From: CAVRCA01 sp963719345
Lineage (GTDB): Bacteria > Pseudomonadota > Alphaproteobacteria > Acetobacterales > Acetobacteraceae
Direction: 5' to 3'
Length of the DNA: 64,000 nt
NCBI GenBank assembly: GCA_963719345.1
Contig: CAVRCA010000005.1
Coordinates: forward strand, 124,001-188,000
Of the stretch, positions 30,560 to 39,250 are shown piece by piece (positions within the stretch are counted from its first letter, which is position 1; each line of letters opens with the position of its first letter). The position numbers and the translations under genes were made by a program. The notes beneath the pieces were generated by a model. It saw only the letters and a program-made list of their open reading frames with translations. It was not told where the DNA came from and searched no databases.

Positions 30560-31690
30560 ATGACACCCAAAATCGCCCGTTTCCTTGCCGATCGTCAGCC
30601 GGCGACGCCGTGCCTGGTGGTCGATGTCGACCGTGTGGCGGAGAATTTCCGTGCGCTGCGGCGTTTGCTGCCGCTGGCACAGATCTACTACGCCGTGAAG
30701 GCCAACCCGGCCCGTCCGGTGCTGGACAAGCTCGTCGAGCTCGACAGCCGCTTCGATGCGGCGAGTTTCGAGGAGGTCGAGCTGTGCCTGGCGTCCGGCG
30801 CGCGTGCGGAGGCGATCAGCTTCGGCAACACGATCAAGAAGGCGTCGGCTATCCGTCTTGCGCACGAGGCGGGCGTTTCCATGTTCGCCTTCGATTCGGA
30901 GGAGGAATTGCTGAAGCTGGCGCGCCACGCGCCGGGCAGCCGCGTCTATTGCCGTATCCTGGTCGAGAACGCCGGGGCTGACTGGCCGCTGTCACGCAAG
31001 TTCGGCACCACGGTCGAGACGGCGCGGGAGTTGATGCTGCGTGCGGGCGAGCTTGGGCTCGATCCCTTCGGCCTGTCGTTCCACGTCGGCAGCCAGCAGA
31101 CCAGCACGGCCTCCTACGAAGCGGCGATCGGCCGGGTTGCGATGCTGTTCACCGACCTCCAGCAGGCCGGCGTCAACGTTCGCATGGTCAATCTCGGCGG
31201 CGGGTTGCCGATCCGCTATCGCGACGAGGTGCCGGAGCTCGACCAGTTCACCGCCGCCATCATGGGGGCGATGACCGAGCACTTCGGCAATGCACTGCCC
31301 GAGATGGTGATCGAGCCCGGCCGGTTCATCGTCGGCGACGCCGGCGTGGTGAGTTCCGAGGTGGTCCTGGTGTGCCGCAAGGGCAGCGACGACCCGGCGC
31401 GCTGGGTCTATCTCGACATCGGCCGGTTCGGCGGGCTGGCGGAGACCGAAGGCGAAGCAATCAAGTACCGCATCCGGACGCCGCATGACGGCGGCGCGAC
31501 CGGCCCGGTAGCGATCGCCGGCCCGACCTGCGATGGCGCCGACGTCTTGTACGAGAAATCCAATTACCGGCTGCCGCTGGCGCTTACCTCCGGCGACCGG
31601 GTGGAACTGCTGTCGACCGGGGCGTACGTCAGCACCTATGCGAGCCAGCGTTTCAACGGGTTCGCGCCGTTGCAGGAGCACTATATCTGA
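30560..31690 (+). CDS. speF: Ornithine (lysine/ornithine) decarboxylase, alanine-racemase fold
   Basis: Makes putrescine from ornithine. 376 residues from ATG 30560. The PLP Lys is in IYYAVKANPARPVL, the glycine loop binding phosphate in VNLGGGLPIRY, EPGRFIVGDAG follows, and the second-subunit catalytic Cys is in GPTCDGADVLYE. The length and CDGAD motif match the short eukaryote-like fold-III decarboxylases of alphaproteobacteria, not the large SpeC/SpeF of Enterobacteria. No other polyamine gene is adjacent. Expression is probably controlled through the long leader described at 30300-30536. Confidence 0.92.
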   Translation: MTPKIARFLADRQPATPCLVVDVDRVAENFRALRRLLPLAQIYYAVKANPARPVLDKLVELDSRFDAASFEEVELCLASGARAEAISFGNTIKKASAIRLAHEAGVSMFAFDSEEELLKLARHAPGSRVYCRILVENAGADWPLSRKFGTTVETARELMLRAGELGLDPFGLSFHVGSQQTSTASYEAAIGRVAMLFTDLQQAGVNVRMVNLGGGLPIRYRDEVPELDQFTAAIMGAMTEHFGNALPEMVIEPGRFIVGDAGVVSSEVVLVCRKGSDDPARWVYLDIGRFGGLAETEGEAIKYRIRTPHDGGATGPVAIAGPTCDGADVLYEKSNYRLPLALTSGDRVELLSTGAYVSTYASQRFNGFAPLQEHYI

Positions 31691-31711
31691 GCACGAGCGC
31701 GCACCCATTCC

Positions 31712-31796
31712 GTCATGCCCGGACTTGTTCCGGGCATCCATTCCAAGTTCTGCTGGGCGAGGCGAGATGGATTGCCGGGACCAGCCCGGCAATGAC
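31712..31796. repeat. Composite two-hairpin dispersed repeat, full copy
   Basis: An 85-bp element bounded by GTCAT...ATGAC. The left hairpin is ATGCCCGGAC...GTTCCGGGCAT-like (31715-31736), the right is ATTGCCGGG/CCCGGCAAT (31771-31779 with 31785-31793), separated by ~34 bases. The copy at 55144-55226 has the same two hairpins in the opposite order, meaning inverted orientation; 15858-15886 is a half copy. It lies between convergent genes. Confidence 0.8.
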
Positions 31797-31819
31797 GGTT
31801 TGGGAGCATGCGCGGGCAG

Positions 31820-32731
31820 CTACGGCGTCGCGATCAGCAAGCGGTCGGTTGCGTATGAAACGAACAGGTGCTGCCGCTGCAACAAATCCATCCCGAGCAG
31901 CATGTCGAACGGGTAGCCGGAGGGCGGGGCGCCGAGTGCCAGCGGCACGTCGCGCATGACGATCGGCCCGAGGCTTACGGCGGCAAAGGTTCGGCGGACC
32001 AGCGGCAGCCTCTGGCGTCCGACGCCTCGCGCGCTTCCCGCCGTGCCTTGGCTCAGGTCCACCCCGAGCCGCGCCGCCCCGCGGGCCGAGATCAACGAGA
32101 CGTTGGCGCCGGTGTCGAGCTGGGCCTGCAACGTCGTCCCATCGATCCGCACCGGAGCGAGGTATGTGAAAGGGCGGGGACGCAGCAGCGGGACGACGGC
32201 GTGCGGCGGCTCCCACGGGATCGGCGCCGTGCCGCAGTCGCGCGTCTCGGCCAGCGTGAGGCGGTTTTTCGGAAAATCCAGGTCGAGATCGAACGGTGAC
32301 AGGTAGTCGGCGCCCAGCAGGCCGCTGACCGTCCGTCCCGCGATCTGCCACGGCAGCGGCGTGACGGCGAAACTGAGCGTCGGGTTGACGGCGCGGCGCC
32401 GCAGCGGAACGCCGCCCAGCTCGAATGACCGCAGCAGCACGTTGGCCGTCTGTTCGGGCGTCCCGCCGATCCCACGCATCCCCGTGCTGACCCACGGATC
32501 GCGCGCGAGGCCGAGCGCCGGGATCGCCGCCGCGGCGATGACCGAGCGCTCGGCCCCGGTGTCGAGGACGAAGGTCGCGGGCTTGCCGTCGAGCGCCACC
32601 TCCACCAACGGCACGTTCTGGACAAGGGCCAGCGGAACGGAAGCCCGAGGCTCGACCCGGCACGCCGCCTCCGCCGTCTGCAACAGGCCCAGCAGCACCA
32701 GTGCGCCGCACCACCATGCCATCCGCCCCAT
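31820..32731 (-). CDS. Secreted retropepsin-like aspartyl protease, two catalytic domains in one chain
   Basis: About 303 residues from ATG 32731 (a second ATG at 32722 is equally placed). It has a signal peptide (WWCGALVLLGLLQTAEA) with Ala-Ala-Cys at the cleavage region, possibly a lipoprotein. Two aspartyl-protease half-domains follow, each with its own active-site triplet: FVLDTGAERSVIAAAA near residue 55 and AQLDTGANVSLISARG near residue 205. The flap/hydrophobic-Gly partners are VSGLLGADYL and FDMLLGMDLL. Bacterial DUF1759/retropepsin-like proteins usually have one domain and dimerise; here both halves are in one chain, like pepsin. Substrate unknown. Confidence 0.75.
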   Translation of the reverse strand: MGRMAWWCGALVLLGLLQTAEAACRVEPRASVPLALVQNVPLVEVALDGKPATFVLDTGAERSVIAAAAIPALGLARDPWVSTGMRGIGGTPEQTANVLLRSFELGGVPLRRRAVNPTLSFAVTPLPWQIAGRTVSGLLGADYLSPFDLDLDFPKNRLTLAETRDCGTAPIPWEPPHAVVPLLRPRPFTYLAPVRIDGTTLQAQLDTGANVSLISARGAARLGVDLSQGTAGSARGVGRQRLPLVRRTFAAVSLGPIVMRDVPLALGAPPSGYPFDMLLGMDLLQRQHLFVSYATDRLLIATP

Positions 32732-32823
32732 GCCGTGCCTCCGCCGATCCAGGCGGAACGTGGCGGATTGGAGCACGCCCGGCCAGCCTGTATGGTGGTG
32801 GCGCACGAAGCGGGAGCGGCGGC

Positions 32824-33657
32824 ATGGCATCGGCCACGGACGAGATCGACGCACTCGCGGCCGGCGTGCCCGATGGCGCGCTGCTCGCGTTGCCGCCGGA
32901 CAATTCGCTCACCCCGGCGGCGTTCGCGCGCGCGCTGGTGCGGGCGGGCAGGCGCGACCTGCGGCTGGTCGGCGTTCCGGTGTCCGGCTATGCCACCGAC
33001 CTGCTGATCGGGGCGGGCTGCGTCGCCTCGGTGCAGACCAGCGGCGTCAGCCTGGGCGAGGCCGGGTTCGCACCGTGCTTCACGCGGGCGCTCCGGGCCG
33101 GGCGCCTGACGGTGATCGACGCGACCTGCCCGGCGATGCACACGATGTTGCAGGCGGCCGAGAAGGGCGTACCGTTCATGCCGGTGCGCGGCATCCTCGG
33201 CAGCGATATTCTCGCTCATCGGCCGGACTGGAAGGTGGTCGACAACCCGTTCGCCGACGGTGGCGACCCGATCGTTCTTCTCCCCGCGTTGCAGCCGGAT
33301 TTCGCCGTGTTCCACGCCGTGATGGCGGATGCGGACGGCAACGTCTGGGTCGGCAAGCGGCGCGAGCTTGCCACGATCGCGCACGCCGCGCGGCGCGTGC
33401 TGGTGACGGTCGAACGCAGGACGGACATCAACCTGCTGGATGATGACCGGCTCGCGCCCGGTACGATCTCCGGCGCATATGTCGATCGGGTGGCGATCGC
33501 CGAGCGCGGCGCCTGGCCGATCGCGCTGCTCGACGAGTACGCGTACGATGCGGCGCACATGGCCGAATACGCGCGTCTGGCCCGCACCGAAGACGGTTTC
33601 TCCGCTTATCTGGATCGCTACGTGTTCGGGCGGGCAGCGCGGGTCGCGGCGGAGTGA
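32824..33657 (+). CDS. CoA-transferase family I, alpha subunit (IpdA-like)
   Basis: A 277-residue class I CoA-transferase-fold protein from ATG 32824. It lacks the strict GGFGxxG motif of acetate/acetoacetate enzymes near its N-terminus, which reads DNSLTPAAFARALVRAG; GVSLGEAGFAPCF and GSDILAHRPDWKVVDNPF follow. It couples to the beta subunit by a 4-base overlap (GTGA). Together they resemble COG1788/COG2057 pairs such as IpdAB, which open a steroid-derived ring rather than move CoA. Next comes a class III CoA-transferase gene, so the operon probably breaks down some acyl-CoA. Confidence 0.78.
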   Translation: MASATDEIDALAAGVPDGALLALPPDNSLTPAAFARALVRAGRRDLRLVGVPVSGYATDLLIGAGCVASVQTSGVSLGEAGFAPCFTRALRAGRLTVIDATCPAMHTMLQAAEKGVPFMPVRGILGSDILAHRPDWKVVDNPFADGGDPIVLLPALQPDFAVFHAVMADADGNVWVGKRRELATIAHAARRVLVTVERRTDINLLDDDRLAPGTISGAYVDRVAIAERGAWPIALLDEYAYDAAHMAEYARLARTEDGFSAYLDRYVFGRAARVAAE

Positions 33658-34412
33658 TCCGTCTCGAGGAGCGCATGGCGGCCGCGATCGCGCGGCTCAT
33701 CCTGGACCCGGGCGCGCCGCCGGTCCGCCACATCGCGGTCGGCGCCGCGAGCCCCATTCCGGCGGCGGCGTGCTGGTTGGTGCGCAAGGGCGGCCATCCG
33801 GTGCGCCTCTCGCTGCTGCACAAGCACACCGGCAACCCGTTCACCGAGGGCACGCGCGAGCTGTTCGACCTCACCGGCCAGGGCCGCATCGACCTGTTCT
33901 TCCTGGGCGGCGGCCAGATCGACGGGGCGGCGAACATCAACCTGATCGGCACCGGCGACTGGCCGGGAACAGGCGTGCGCTTTCCCGGCAGTTTCGGCTC
34001 GGCGTTCATGTACATGATGACGCCGCGCACCATCCTGTTCCGCGAGGAGCATTCCGCACGCGTGTTCGTGCCCCGCGTCGACATCGTCTCTGCCCCCGGC
34101 GTCTCGCCGCCCGGCGTGTTCCGACGCGGCACGGCGCAGGCGCTCGTCACCGGCCGCTGCATCTTCGCATTCGACCCGGCGCGCGCCCGCTTCACCCTCG
34201 TCTCGGCCCATCCGGGCGAGACGGCCGAGACGATCCGCGCCAACACCGGCTTCGACTACGACGAACCGGCGACGGTGCCGCCGACCGCGGACCCGACCGC
34301 CGGCGAGCTGGCGCTGCTGCGCGGCCCGGTGTGCGACGAGATGATGGAAACCTACCCCGAGTTCTGCCGCCGCGTGTGGCAGCGCACGGCCGACGGAGAG
34401 AGGGCAGCGTGA
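33654..34412 (+). CDS. CoA-transferase family I, beta subunit (IpdB-like)
   Basis: A 252-residue partner of the preceding gene, starting at GTG 33654. Recognisable blocks are HIAVGAASPIPAAACWLV, DLFFLGGGQIDGAANINL and GSFGSAFMYMMTPRTILF, as in COG2057 beta subunits. The catalytic Glu of true class I transferases, normally in an S/E-E-N-G motif, is not visible; the aligned place reads GAASPIP. This favours an IpdB-like hydrolase or lyase over a transferase. The stop overlaps the next ATG by one base (TGATG). Confidence 0.78.
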   Translation: MIRLEERMAAAIARLILDPGAPPVRHIAVGAASPIPAAACWLVRKGGHPVRLSLLHKHTGNPFTEGTRELFDLTGQGRIDLFFLGGGQIDGAANINLIGTGDWPGTGVRFPGSFGSAFMYMMTPRTILFREEHSARVFVPRVDIVSAPGVSPPGVFRRGTAQALVTGRCIFAFDPARARFTLVSAHPGETAETIRANTGFDYDEPATVPPTADPTAGELALLRGPVCDEMMETYPEFCRRVWQRTADGERAA

Positions 34413-35666
34413 TGGACGGAGCGGCGAAGCCGGAGACGACGGGAAAAGGTCTGGCGCGCTCCCCCGGCGCGCTCGCCGGGCTCAAGGTGATCGACCTCAC
34501 GCGCGTGCTCGGCGGCCCGTATGGCACCATGATCCTGGGCGATCACGGTGCCGAAGTGATAAAGATCGAGCCGCCGCAGGGCGACGAAGTGCGCGACTGG
34601 GGGCCGCCCTTCCTCGACAACCCGGACGGCACGCGCGACGCGAGCTACTTCATTGGTGTCAACCGGAACAAAAGCTCGATAGCGCTCGATCTCGGCAAGG
34701 CCGAAGGAAAGGCGGTGCTGCTCCGGCTGCTCGAAGATGCCGACATCGTGGTGGAGAATTTCAAGCCCGGCTCGATGGAGAAATGGGGGCTTGGCTACGA
34801 GGCGGTGCTGTCGCAGCGCTTTCCCGCGCCTGATCCACTGCCGGGTTTCCGGTTTCGGCGGCGACGGGCCGCTGGGCGGCTTGCCCGGCTACGACGCCAT
34901 CCTGCAGGCGATGACCGGGTTGATGAGCGTGAACGGCGATCCCGGCACCGGGCCGCTCCGGCTCGGCATCCCGCTGGTCGATCTCGGTACCGGGCTCTAT
35001 TCCGTCATCGCCATCCTGATGGCGTTGCACGAGCGCACGGTGTCGGGCCGCGGACAATATCTCGACATGACCCTGCACGATTGCGGCATGGCGCTGCTGC
35101 ATCCGCAGGCCGCCAATTTCTTCCTCAACGGCCGCCGGCCGACGCCGACCGGCAACCCGCATCCCAATCTCGCGCCTTATGAGAAATACCGCACGCGGAC
35201 CGGCGAGATCTTCGTCGCCTCCGGCAACAACGGCCAGTTCCGCAAGCTGTGCGAGCTGATCGGCAAGCCGGAGATCGCGGACGACGCGCGGTTCCGCGAC
35301 AACGCCGGCCGGCTGACCAACCGGGCGGAGCTGATGGCGCTGCTCGGCGGCGCGTTCGAGGGCGAGGACGGACACGAGCTGTCGATGCGGCTGATCCGCA
35401 ACGGCGTGCCGGCCGGTCCGGTGCTGCCGGTCGACGAGGTGATGGCGGCCGAGCACACCGCCCACCGCGAGATGGTGACGGAGCTGGGCGACTACCGCGG
35501 CCTCGGCACCCCGATCAAGCTGTCGCGGACGCCGGGCGGCACGCGGAGCGCACCGCCGCGCTTCGGCGAGCACGGCGCGGAGGTGCTGGCAAGGCACGGC
35601 TACTCGGAGGCCGACATCCGCCGGCTCGAGGAGGCGGGCGTGCTCTACGCCAGCCGGCGGGTGTAG
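34412..35666 (+). CDS. CaiB/BaiF family (class III) CoA-transferase (one frameshift)
   Basis: About 417 residues. From ATG 34412: GLKVIDLTRVLGGPYGTMIL with LGDHGAEVIKIEPP, NRNKSSIALDL and IVVENFKPGSM, all CaiB/FRC landmarks. One extra base near 34825 (CTTTCCCGCG) breaks the frame; afterwards VSGFGGDGPLGGLPGYDAILQAMTGLM and the catalytic Asp in GQYLDMTLHDCGMALL follow, with the C-terminal NGVPAGPVLPVDEV to TAG 35664-35666. It moves CoA between acids by a glutamyl/aspartyl-anhydride route; substrates are not predictable. Operon partner of the two class I-like subunits. Confidence 0.85.
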
Positions 35667-36528
35667 CGCTCAGGTGACGTCGGAGGATTTCGGCCGTCTC
35701 CTCCAGCCCTTCCGCCTCCTCGCGCAGGCGTCGGAAGCTGCGCACGCTGAACGGCAGCATCCCGAGGTAGAGCAGATCGCCGGCGGCCAGCCCGGCCCAG
35801 GGGTCGGCGACGAGGAGGGCGGCGAAGGTGCCGGTGCCCAGCATCACCGGCAGCACGTACTCCGCCGGCACCTTGAAGTTCTTGAAACTCCAGACCGGCA
35901 GGTTGGAGACCAGGAGGGCGGCGGTGCCCGCCAGGACGAGGGCCGTGAACACCTCGGACTGCGCCAGAGCGAGCAGCCAGGGCACGTCGATCGACCGCGC
36001 CTCGAGACCCACGAACAGCGGAAACAGCGCCAGGCCCGCGCCCGCCGGGGCCGGCACCCCGGTGAAGAAGCTGTACGCGTAGGCCGGCCGCGGGCCGGTG
36101 TCGAGCGAGGCGTTGAACCGGGCAAGCCGCAGCGCCATGCAGACCGCGAAGAACAGGCACGGGATGAAGCCGTAGCCGCCGGCACGCTGCAGCGACCAGA
36201 GATAGATGATGAAGGCCGGGGCGACGCCGAAGCAGAGGAAATCGGCCAGGCTGTCGAACTCCGCGCCGAACCGGGTGACCGCCTTCAGCAGCCGCGCCAG
36301 CCGCCCGTCGAGCCCGTCGATGCAGGCGGCGACCGCCACCGCGACCACCGCCGGGCCGAACTTTCCTTCAAGGGCGAACCGCATCGAGGTGAGCCCGGCG
36401 CAGAGGCCGAGCAGGGTCATCAGGTTCGGGATGATGCGGTTGAACGAGGGTCCACGGTAGCGCGGACGGACACGTCGGCGTCTCAGCCGGCGCCGGAACG
36501 GTCGGGGCGGCCCGCCCGGGTGGTTCAC
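35515..36528 (-). CDS. pssA: CDP-diacylglycerol--serine O-phosphatidyltransferase PssA (uncertain 3' end)
   Basis: Makes phosphatidylserine in the membrane. The CDP-alcohol phosphotransferase motif is complete: D-G-L-D-G-R-L-A-R followed by G-A-E-F-D-S-L-A-D near residues 70-100. Seven or eight hydrophobic helices follow (LMTLLGLCAGL, VAPAFIIYLW, LALFPLFVGL). The GTG start at 36528 overlaps the psd stop by 4 bases. The open frame runs antisense into the CaiB-type gene to 35515, and its last ~50 residues are Arg/Pro/Ala-rich noise. A small indel before about 35690 followed by the stop at 35670-35672 is a more natural end. Confidence 0.88.
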   Translation of the reverse strand: MNHPGGPPRPFRRRLRRRRVRPRYRGPSFNRIIPNLMTLLGLCAGLTSMRFALEGKFGPAVVAVAVAACIDGLDGRLARLLKAVTRFGAEFDSLADFLCFGVAPAFIIYLWSLQRAGGYGFIPCLFFAVCMALRLARFNASLDTGPRPAYAYSFFTGVPAPAGAGLALFPLFVGLEARSIDVPWLLALAQSEVFTALVLAGTAALLVSNLPVWSFKNFKVPAEYVLPVMLGTGTFAALLVADPWAGLAAGDLLYLGMLPFSVRSFRRLREEAEGLEETAEILRRHLSATPAGWRRARPPPRAGGCRPPSSRALPAPPRRARRSAAVRSACRPASATA

Positions 36529-37211
36529 GGCGGCCCGACCGGAGCGGCGAGCTGCGCGACCACCGTCTCCCCGCCGATCATCGTCTGCCCCTCCGCCACC
36601 AGCGGGCCGACCCCGATCGGCAGATAGAGGTCGGTGCGGCTGCCGAACCGGATGATGCCGAGGCGCGCACCGGCCCGCACGGCGTCGCCTTCGCGCAGGT
36701 CACAGACGATCCGGCGGGCGATCAGCCCGGCGATCTGCACGACGGCGATCTCGCTTCCTTGCGAGAGGCGGATGGCGATCGCGTTGCGTTCGTTGTCCTC
36801 CGCCGCCTTGTCGGCCGCCGCATTGACGAAGCGGCCGTGGCGATAGCTGATCCGCGTCACCGTGCCGTCCGCCGGCACCCGGTTCACGTGGACGTCGAGC
36901 ACGGACAGAAAAATGCCGATCCGCCAGCGCGGCGCGGCGCCGAGCCCAAGTTCCGGCGGCGGCACGGCGGGGCTGACCGAGACGACCTTGCCGTCCGCCG
37001 GCGCCAGCAACGCGCCCACCCGCCCGGGCGGCACGCGGTCCGGGTCGCGGAAGAAGAACAGGCAGAACAGCACGAACAGCACGCCGAGCCAGGCGAGCCA
37101 CCCGGCGAAGACCAGCCCGAGCACGACGACCAGGCTGCCGGCCAGGAGGAACGGGCGTCCGGCCGGATGCGGCGGGGCGAGGACGAGGCGGAACGTGTCG
37201 GCGAGGGTCAT
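36525..37211 (-). CDS. psd: Phosphatidylserine decarboxylase proenzyme
   Basis: Turns phosphatidylserine into phosphatidylethanolamine. 228 residues, the short class of alphaproteobacteria. Two close hydrophobic helices (LLAGSLVVVLGLVFAGW, LGVLFVLFCLFFF) are followed by DPDR, LAPADGKVVSV, LSVLDVHVNRVPADG (conserved DVHxNR) and the self-cleavage site Gly-Ser in IIRFGSRTDLYLP, where Ser becomes the pyruvoyl group. It lies upstream of pssA in the same transcription unit, the two enzymes acting in sequence. Confidence 0.93.
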   Translation of the reverse strand: MTLADTFRLVLAPPHPAGRPFLLAGSLVVVLGLVFAGWLAWLGVLFVLFCLFFFRDPDRVPPGRVGALLAPADGKVVSVSPAVPPPELGLGAAPRWRIGIFLSVLDVHVNRVPADGTVTRISYRHGRFVNAAADKAAEDNERNAIAIRLSQGSEIAVVQIAGLIARRIVCDLREGDAVRAGARLGIIRFGSRTDLYLPIGVGPLVAEGQTMIGGETVVAQLAAPVGPP

Positions 37212-37260
37212 CTGCGGGCGGGGTTATGGAAGTTTCGCCCGCCACCGGCAACGGCTTCGC

Positions 37261-38295
37261 TCAGGGGGTCGCCGCCATGGGGCGGACGACAGCGCCGTGC
37301 TCGGACGGGGCCGGCGCGCGGATCACCTGACCCGGATAGATCCGCGCCGGGTCGCGGATCTGCGTCCGGTTGGCCTGGTAGAGCACGGTGTAGCGCGTGC
37401 CGCTGCCGTACATGGTTCGCGCGATCCGCCACAGCGTCTCGCCGCGTTCGACCGTCACGCGGCTCGCTCCGCCGGACGCCGGTTGGCGGTCGGCCGGCAA
37501 CGGTGCCTCGGCGCGGGCGACCACTCGGCCGCCGGGGTCGAGCTGGTCGATGCGCAGGCGGTGCTGGCCGAGTGCGATTTCGCCCGGCACCGCGAGCATC
37601 CAGCGTCCCTGCGCCGTCGCCTGCGTGTCGCCCACCGGGTGATCGTCGAGATAGACCCGCACCGAAGCGCCCGGCGGGGCGCGGCCGGTGAGACGCACCG
37701 CCCCGCGCTGGTCGGCTTCGGCGGCGTCCAGACCGAGCCCGCCGCTCGGTGCGGATTGCAGCATCCGGGGCGGTTCGCCGGGCGTGGACAATGCGGCAAG
37801 CGGCGTCTCTCCCGCTCCCTCCTGAGCCGTTGCCTGGGCCGCCCCCCGGGAACGGTCCGGCACGACGAGCAGCACGGACCCCTCACTCGCGGTCTCCTGG
37901 CCGGAGGGGGTGCGCTGGAGCAGGGTCAGTTCCCGGCCGCCGGCGGCAAGCGGCTGCGAGGGGACGAACACCCAGGCACCGTCCGGGCCGGCTTGCACCC
38001 GGCCGATCTCGTGGCCCCCGTCCGCGATCCGGACCTCGGCTCCGGGTGCGGCATGGCCGGCGATCACCGCGTCGCCCTGGGGATTGACGCGGACCGTGTC
38101 GAAGCTCGGCTTTGCCGGCACTTGGGCCGCGACCGGCGGCTTGGCCGACGGGGCCGGAAGGGAGGCGACCGGCTCGGCGTCGTCGCGCAGCCCGAGCACG
38201 ACCGCCGCCCCGATCGCCACCACGCCGGCAAGCGCCAGCAGCAGCAGCCGGATGGGGCGTCCCCGCCCGTGGGTCGAGAGGCTCGGTTGCGCCAT
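37261..38295 (-). CDS. LysM-domain protein with N-terminal membrane anchor
   Basis: A 344-residue protein. It has a short cytosolic start, a membrane anchor (RLLLLALAGVVAIGAAVVLG, about residues 16-35) and a Pro/Ala-rich linker. Two Ig-like 'carbohydrate-processing' modules follow (VIAGHAAPGAEVRIAD... and RLTGRAPPGASVRVYLDD...), then a C-terminal LysM of about 50 residues (VERGETLWRIARTMYG ... RIYPGQVIRAP). LysM binds peptidoglycan. Proteins of this build are common and usually unnamed in Rhodospirillales. It lies upstream of psd-pssA and may share the envelope operon. Confidence 0.85.
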   Translation of the reverse strand: MAQPSLSTHGRGRPIRLLLLALAGVVAIGAAVVLGLRDDAEPVASLPAPSAKPPVAAQVPAKPSFDTVRVNPQGDAVIAGHAAPGAEVRIADGGHEIGRVQAGPDGAWVFVPSQPLAAGGRELTLLQRTPSGQETASEGSVLLVVPDRSRGAAQATAQEGAGETPLAALSTPGEPPRMLQSAPSGGLGLDAAEADQRGAVRLTGRAPPGASVRVYLDDHPVGDTQATAQGRWMLAVPGEIALGQHRLRIDQLDPGGRVVARAEAPLPADRQPASGGASRVTVERGETLWRIARTMYGSGTRYTVLYQANRTQIRDPARIYPGQVIRAPAPSEHGAVVRPMAATP

Positions 38296-38469
38296 CCGCC
38301 GACGGTACCCCGGCGCGTGGGCGGCGGCAACTTGGGCGATGGTCTCGCCCGTCTCGACGTTTCAGGAGAAGGGGCTGGCGCGGCGCGTGCAACGGCGGCA
38401 GAACGTCGGTCGGTGGACGGCGCGGCTGCGCAACTCCGCCGAAGGGCGATCGGTGGAGATAGCAGCACG

Positions 38470-39138
38470 ATGCAAAGGCTGAAGCTGCCGATGAAGGTCT
38501 GGGACCTCCCGACGCGGCTGTTCCATTGGGGCATCGTCGTCCTGATTGCGGTCAGCTATGTCAGCATCCAGGCCGGCTGGATGCACATCCACGTCTGGTC
38601 CGGCTACACGATGCTGGCGGCGCTGCTGTTCAGGCTGGTCTGGGGCTTTGCCGGCAGCGACACGGCGCGGTTCGGCGCTTTTCTGCGCAGCCCGCTCGCC
38701 GCACTCCGTCATCTCGGCGGCTTTTTCCGCCGCGAGGAGGATACCGAGATCGGTCACAACGCCGCCGGGGGCTGGATGGTGCTGCTGATGTTGCTGCTGC
38801 TTGCGGTCCAGGTGGCGAGCGGCCTCTGCGCCAACACCGACGACGACTACATGATCAACGGACCACTCGCCAAATATGTCGGCAAAGTCTGGAGCGATCG
38901 GCTGTCCTGGCTGCACGGGCTCAACTTCAACCTGATTCTCGGCGTGATCGTGCTGCATCTTTTGGCGATTGCGGCGTATGCATGGCTCAAGGGACAGAAT
39001 CTGTTGCGTCCGATGATCACGGGAAAGAAGCGGCTGCCGGGTGCGATGCGAGCGCCTCGGCTGGCCAGCCCGTTGCGCGCCATCGCGGTGCTCATCGTCG
39101 CCGCCGGAATCGCGGCGGTTGTGGCAAATCTGCCCTGA
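38470..39138 (+). CDS. Cytochrome b561-like (di-heme b) membrane protein
   Basis: A 222-residue protein from ATG 38470 with four core helices plus a C-terminal one. DLPTRLFHWGIVVLIAVSY holds the first heme His, HIHVWSGYTMLAALLFRLVWGF the second pair region, GGWMVLLMLLLLAVQVASGL a core helix, and SWLHGLNFNLILGVIVLHLLAIAAY further His ligands. This matches the prokaryotic cytochrome b561 / Ni-Fe hydrogenase b-type family that pairs with small periplasmic c-type cytochromes. No cytochrome c gene lies beside it. Electron donor unknown. Confidence 0.85.
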   Translation: MQRLKLPMKVWDLPTRLFHWGIVVLIAVSYVSIQAGWMHIHVWSGYTMLAALLFRLVWGFAGSDTARFGAFLRSPLAALRHLGGFFRREEDTEIGHNAAGGWMVLLMLLLLAVQVASGLCANTDDDYMINGPLAKYVGKVWSDRLSWLHGLNFNLILGVIVLHLLAIAAYAWLKGQNLLRPMITGKKRLPGAMRAPRLASPLRAIAVLIVAAGIAAVVANLP

Positions 39139-39250
39139 TCGCGCGCGATTGCGGCCATCGTGATGGCGCGTTTTCCTACTTCCTTAATGCCGCGCGCGTA
39201 TAACGGACGCGGAACTCGTCGTCTTCGGCGCCACTGAGAGAAGGACCATC

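Noticed and set aside
39139..39180. Terminator after the cytochrome b561-like gene
   Set aside because: Only a 5-bp stem (GCCAT/ATGGC) precedes the TTTT; too weak to call.
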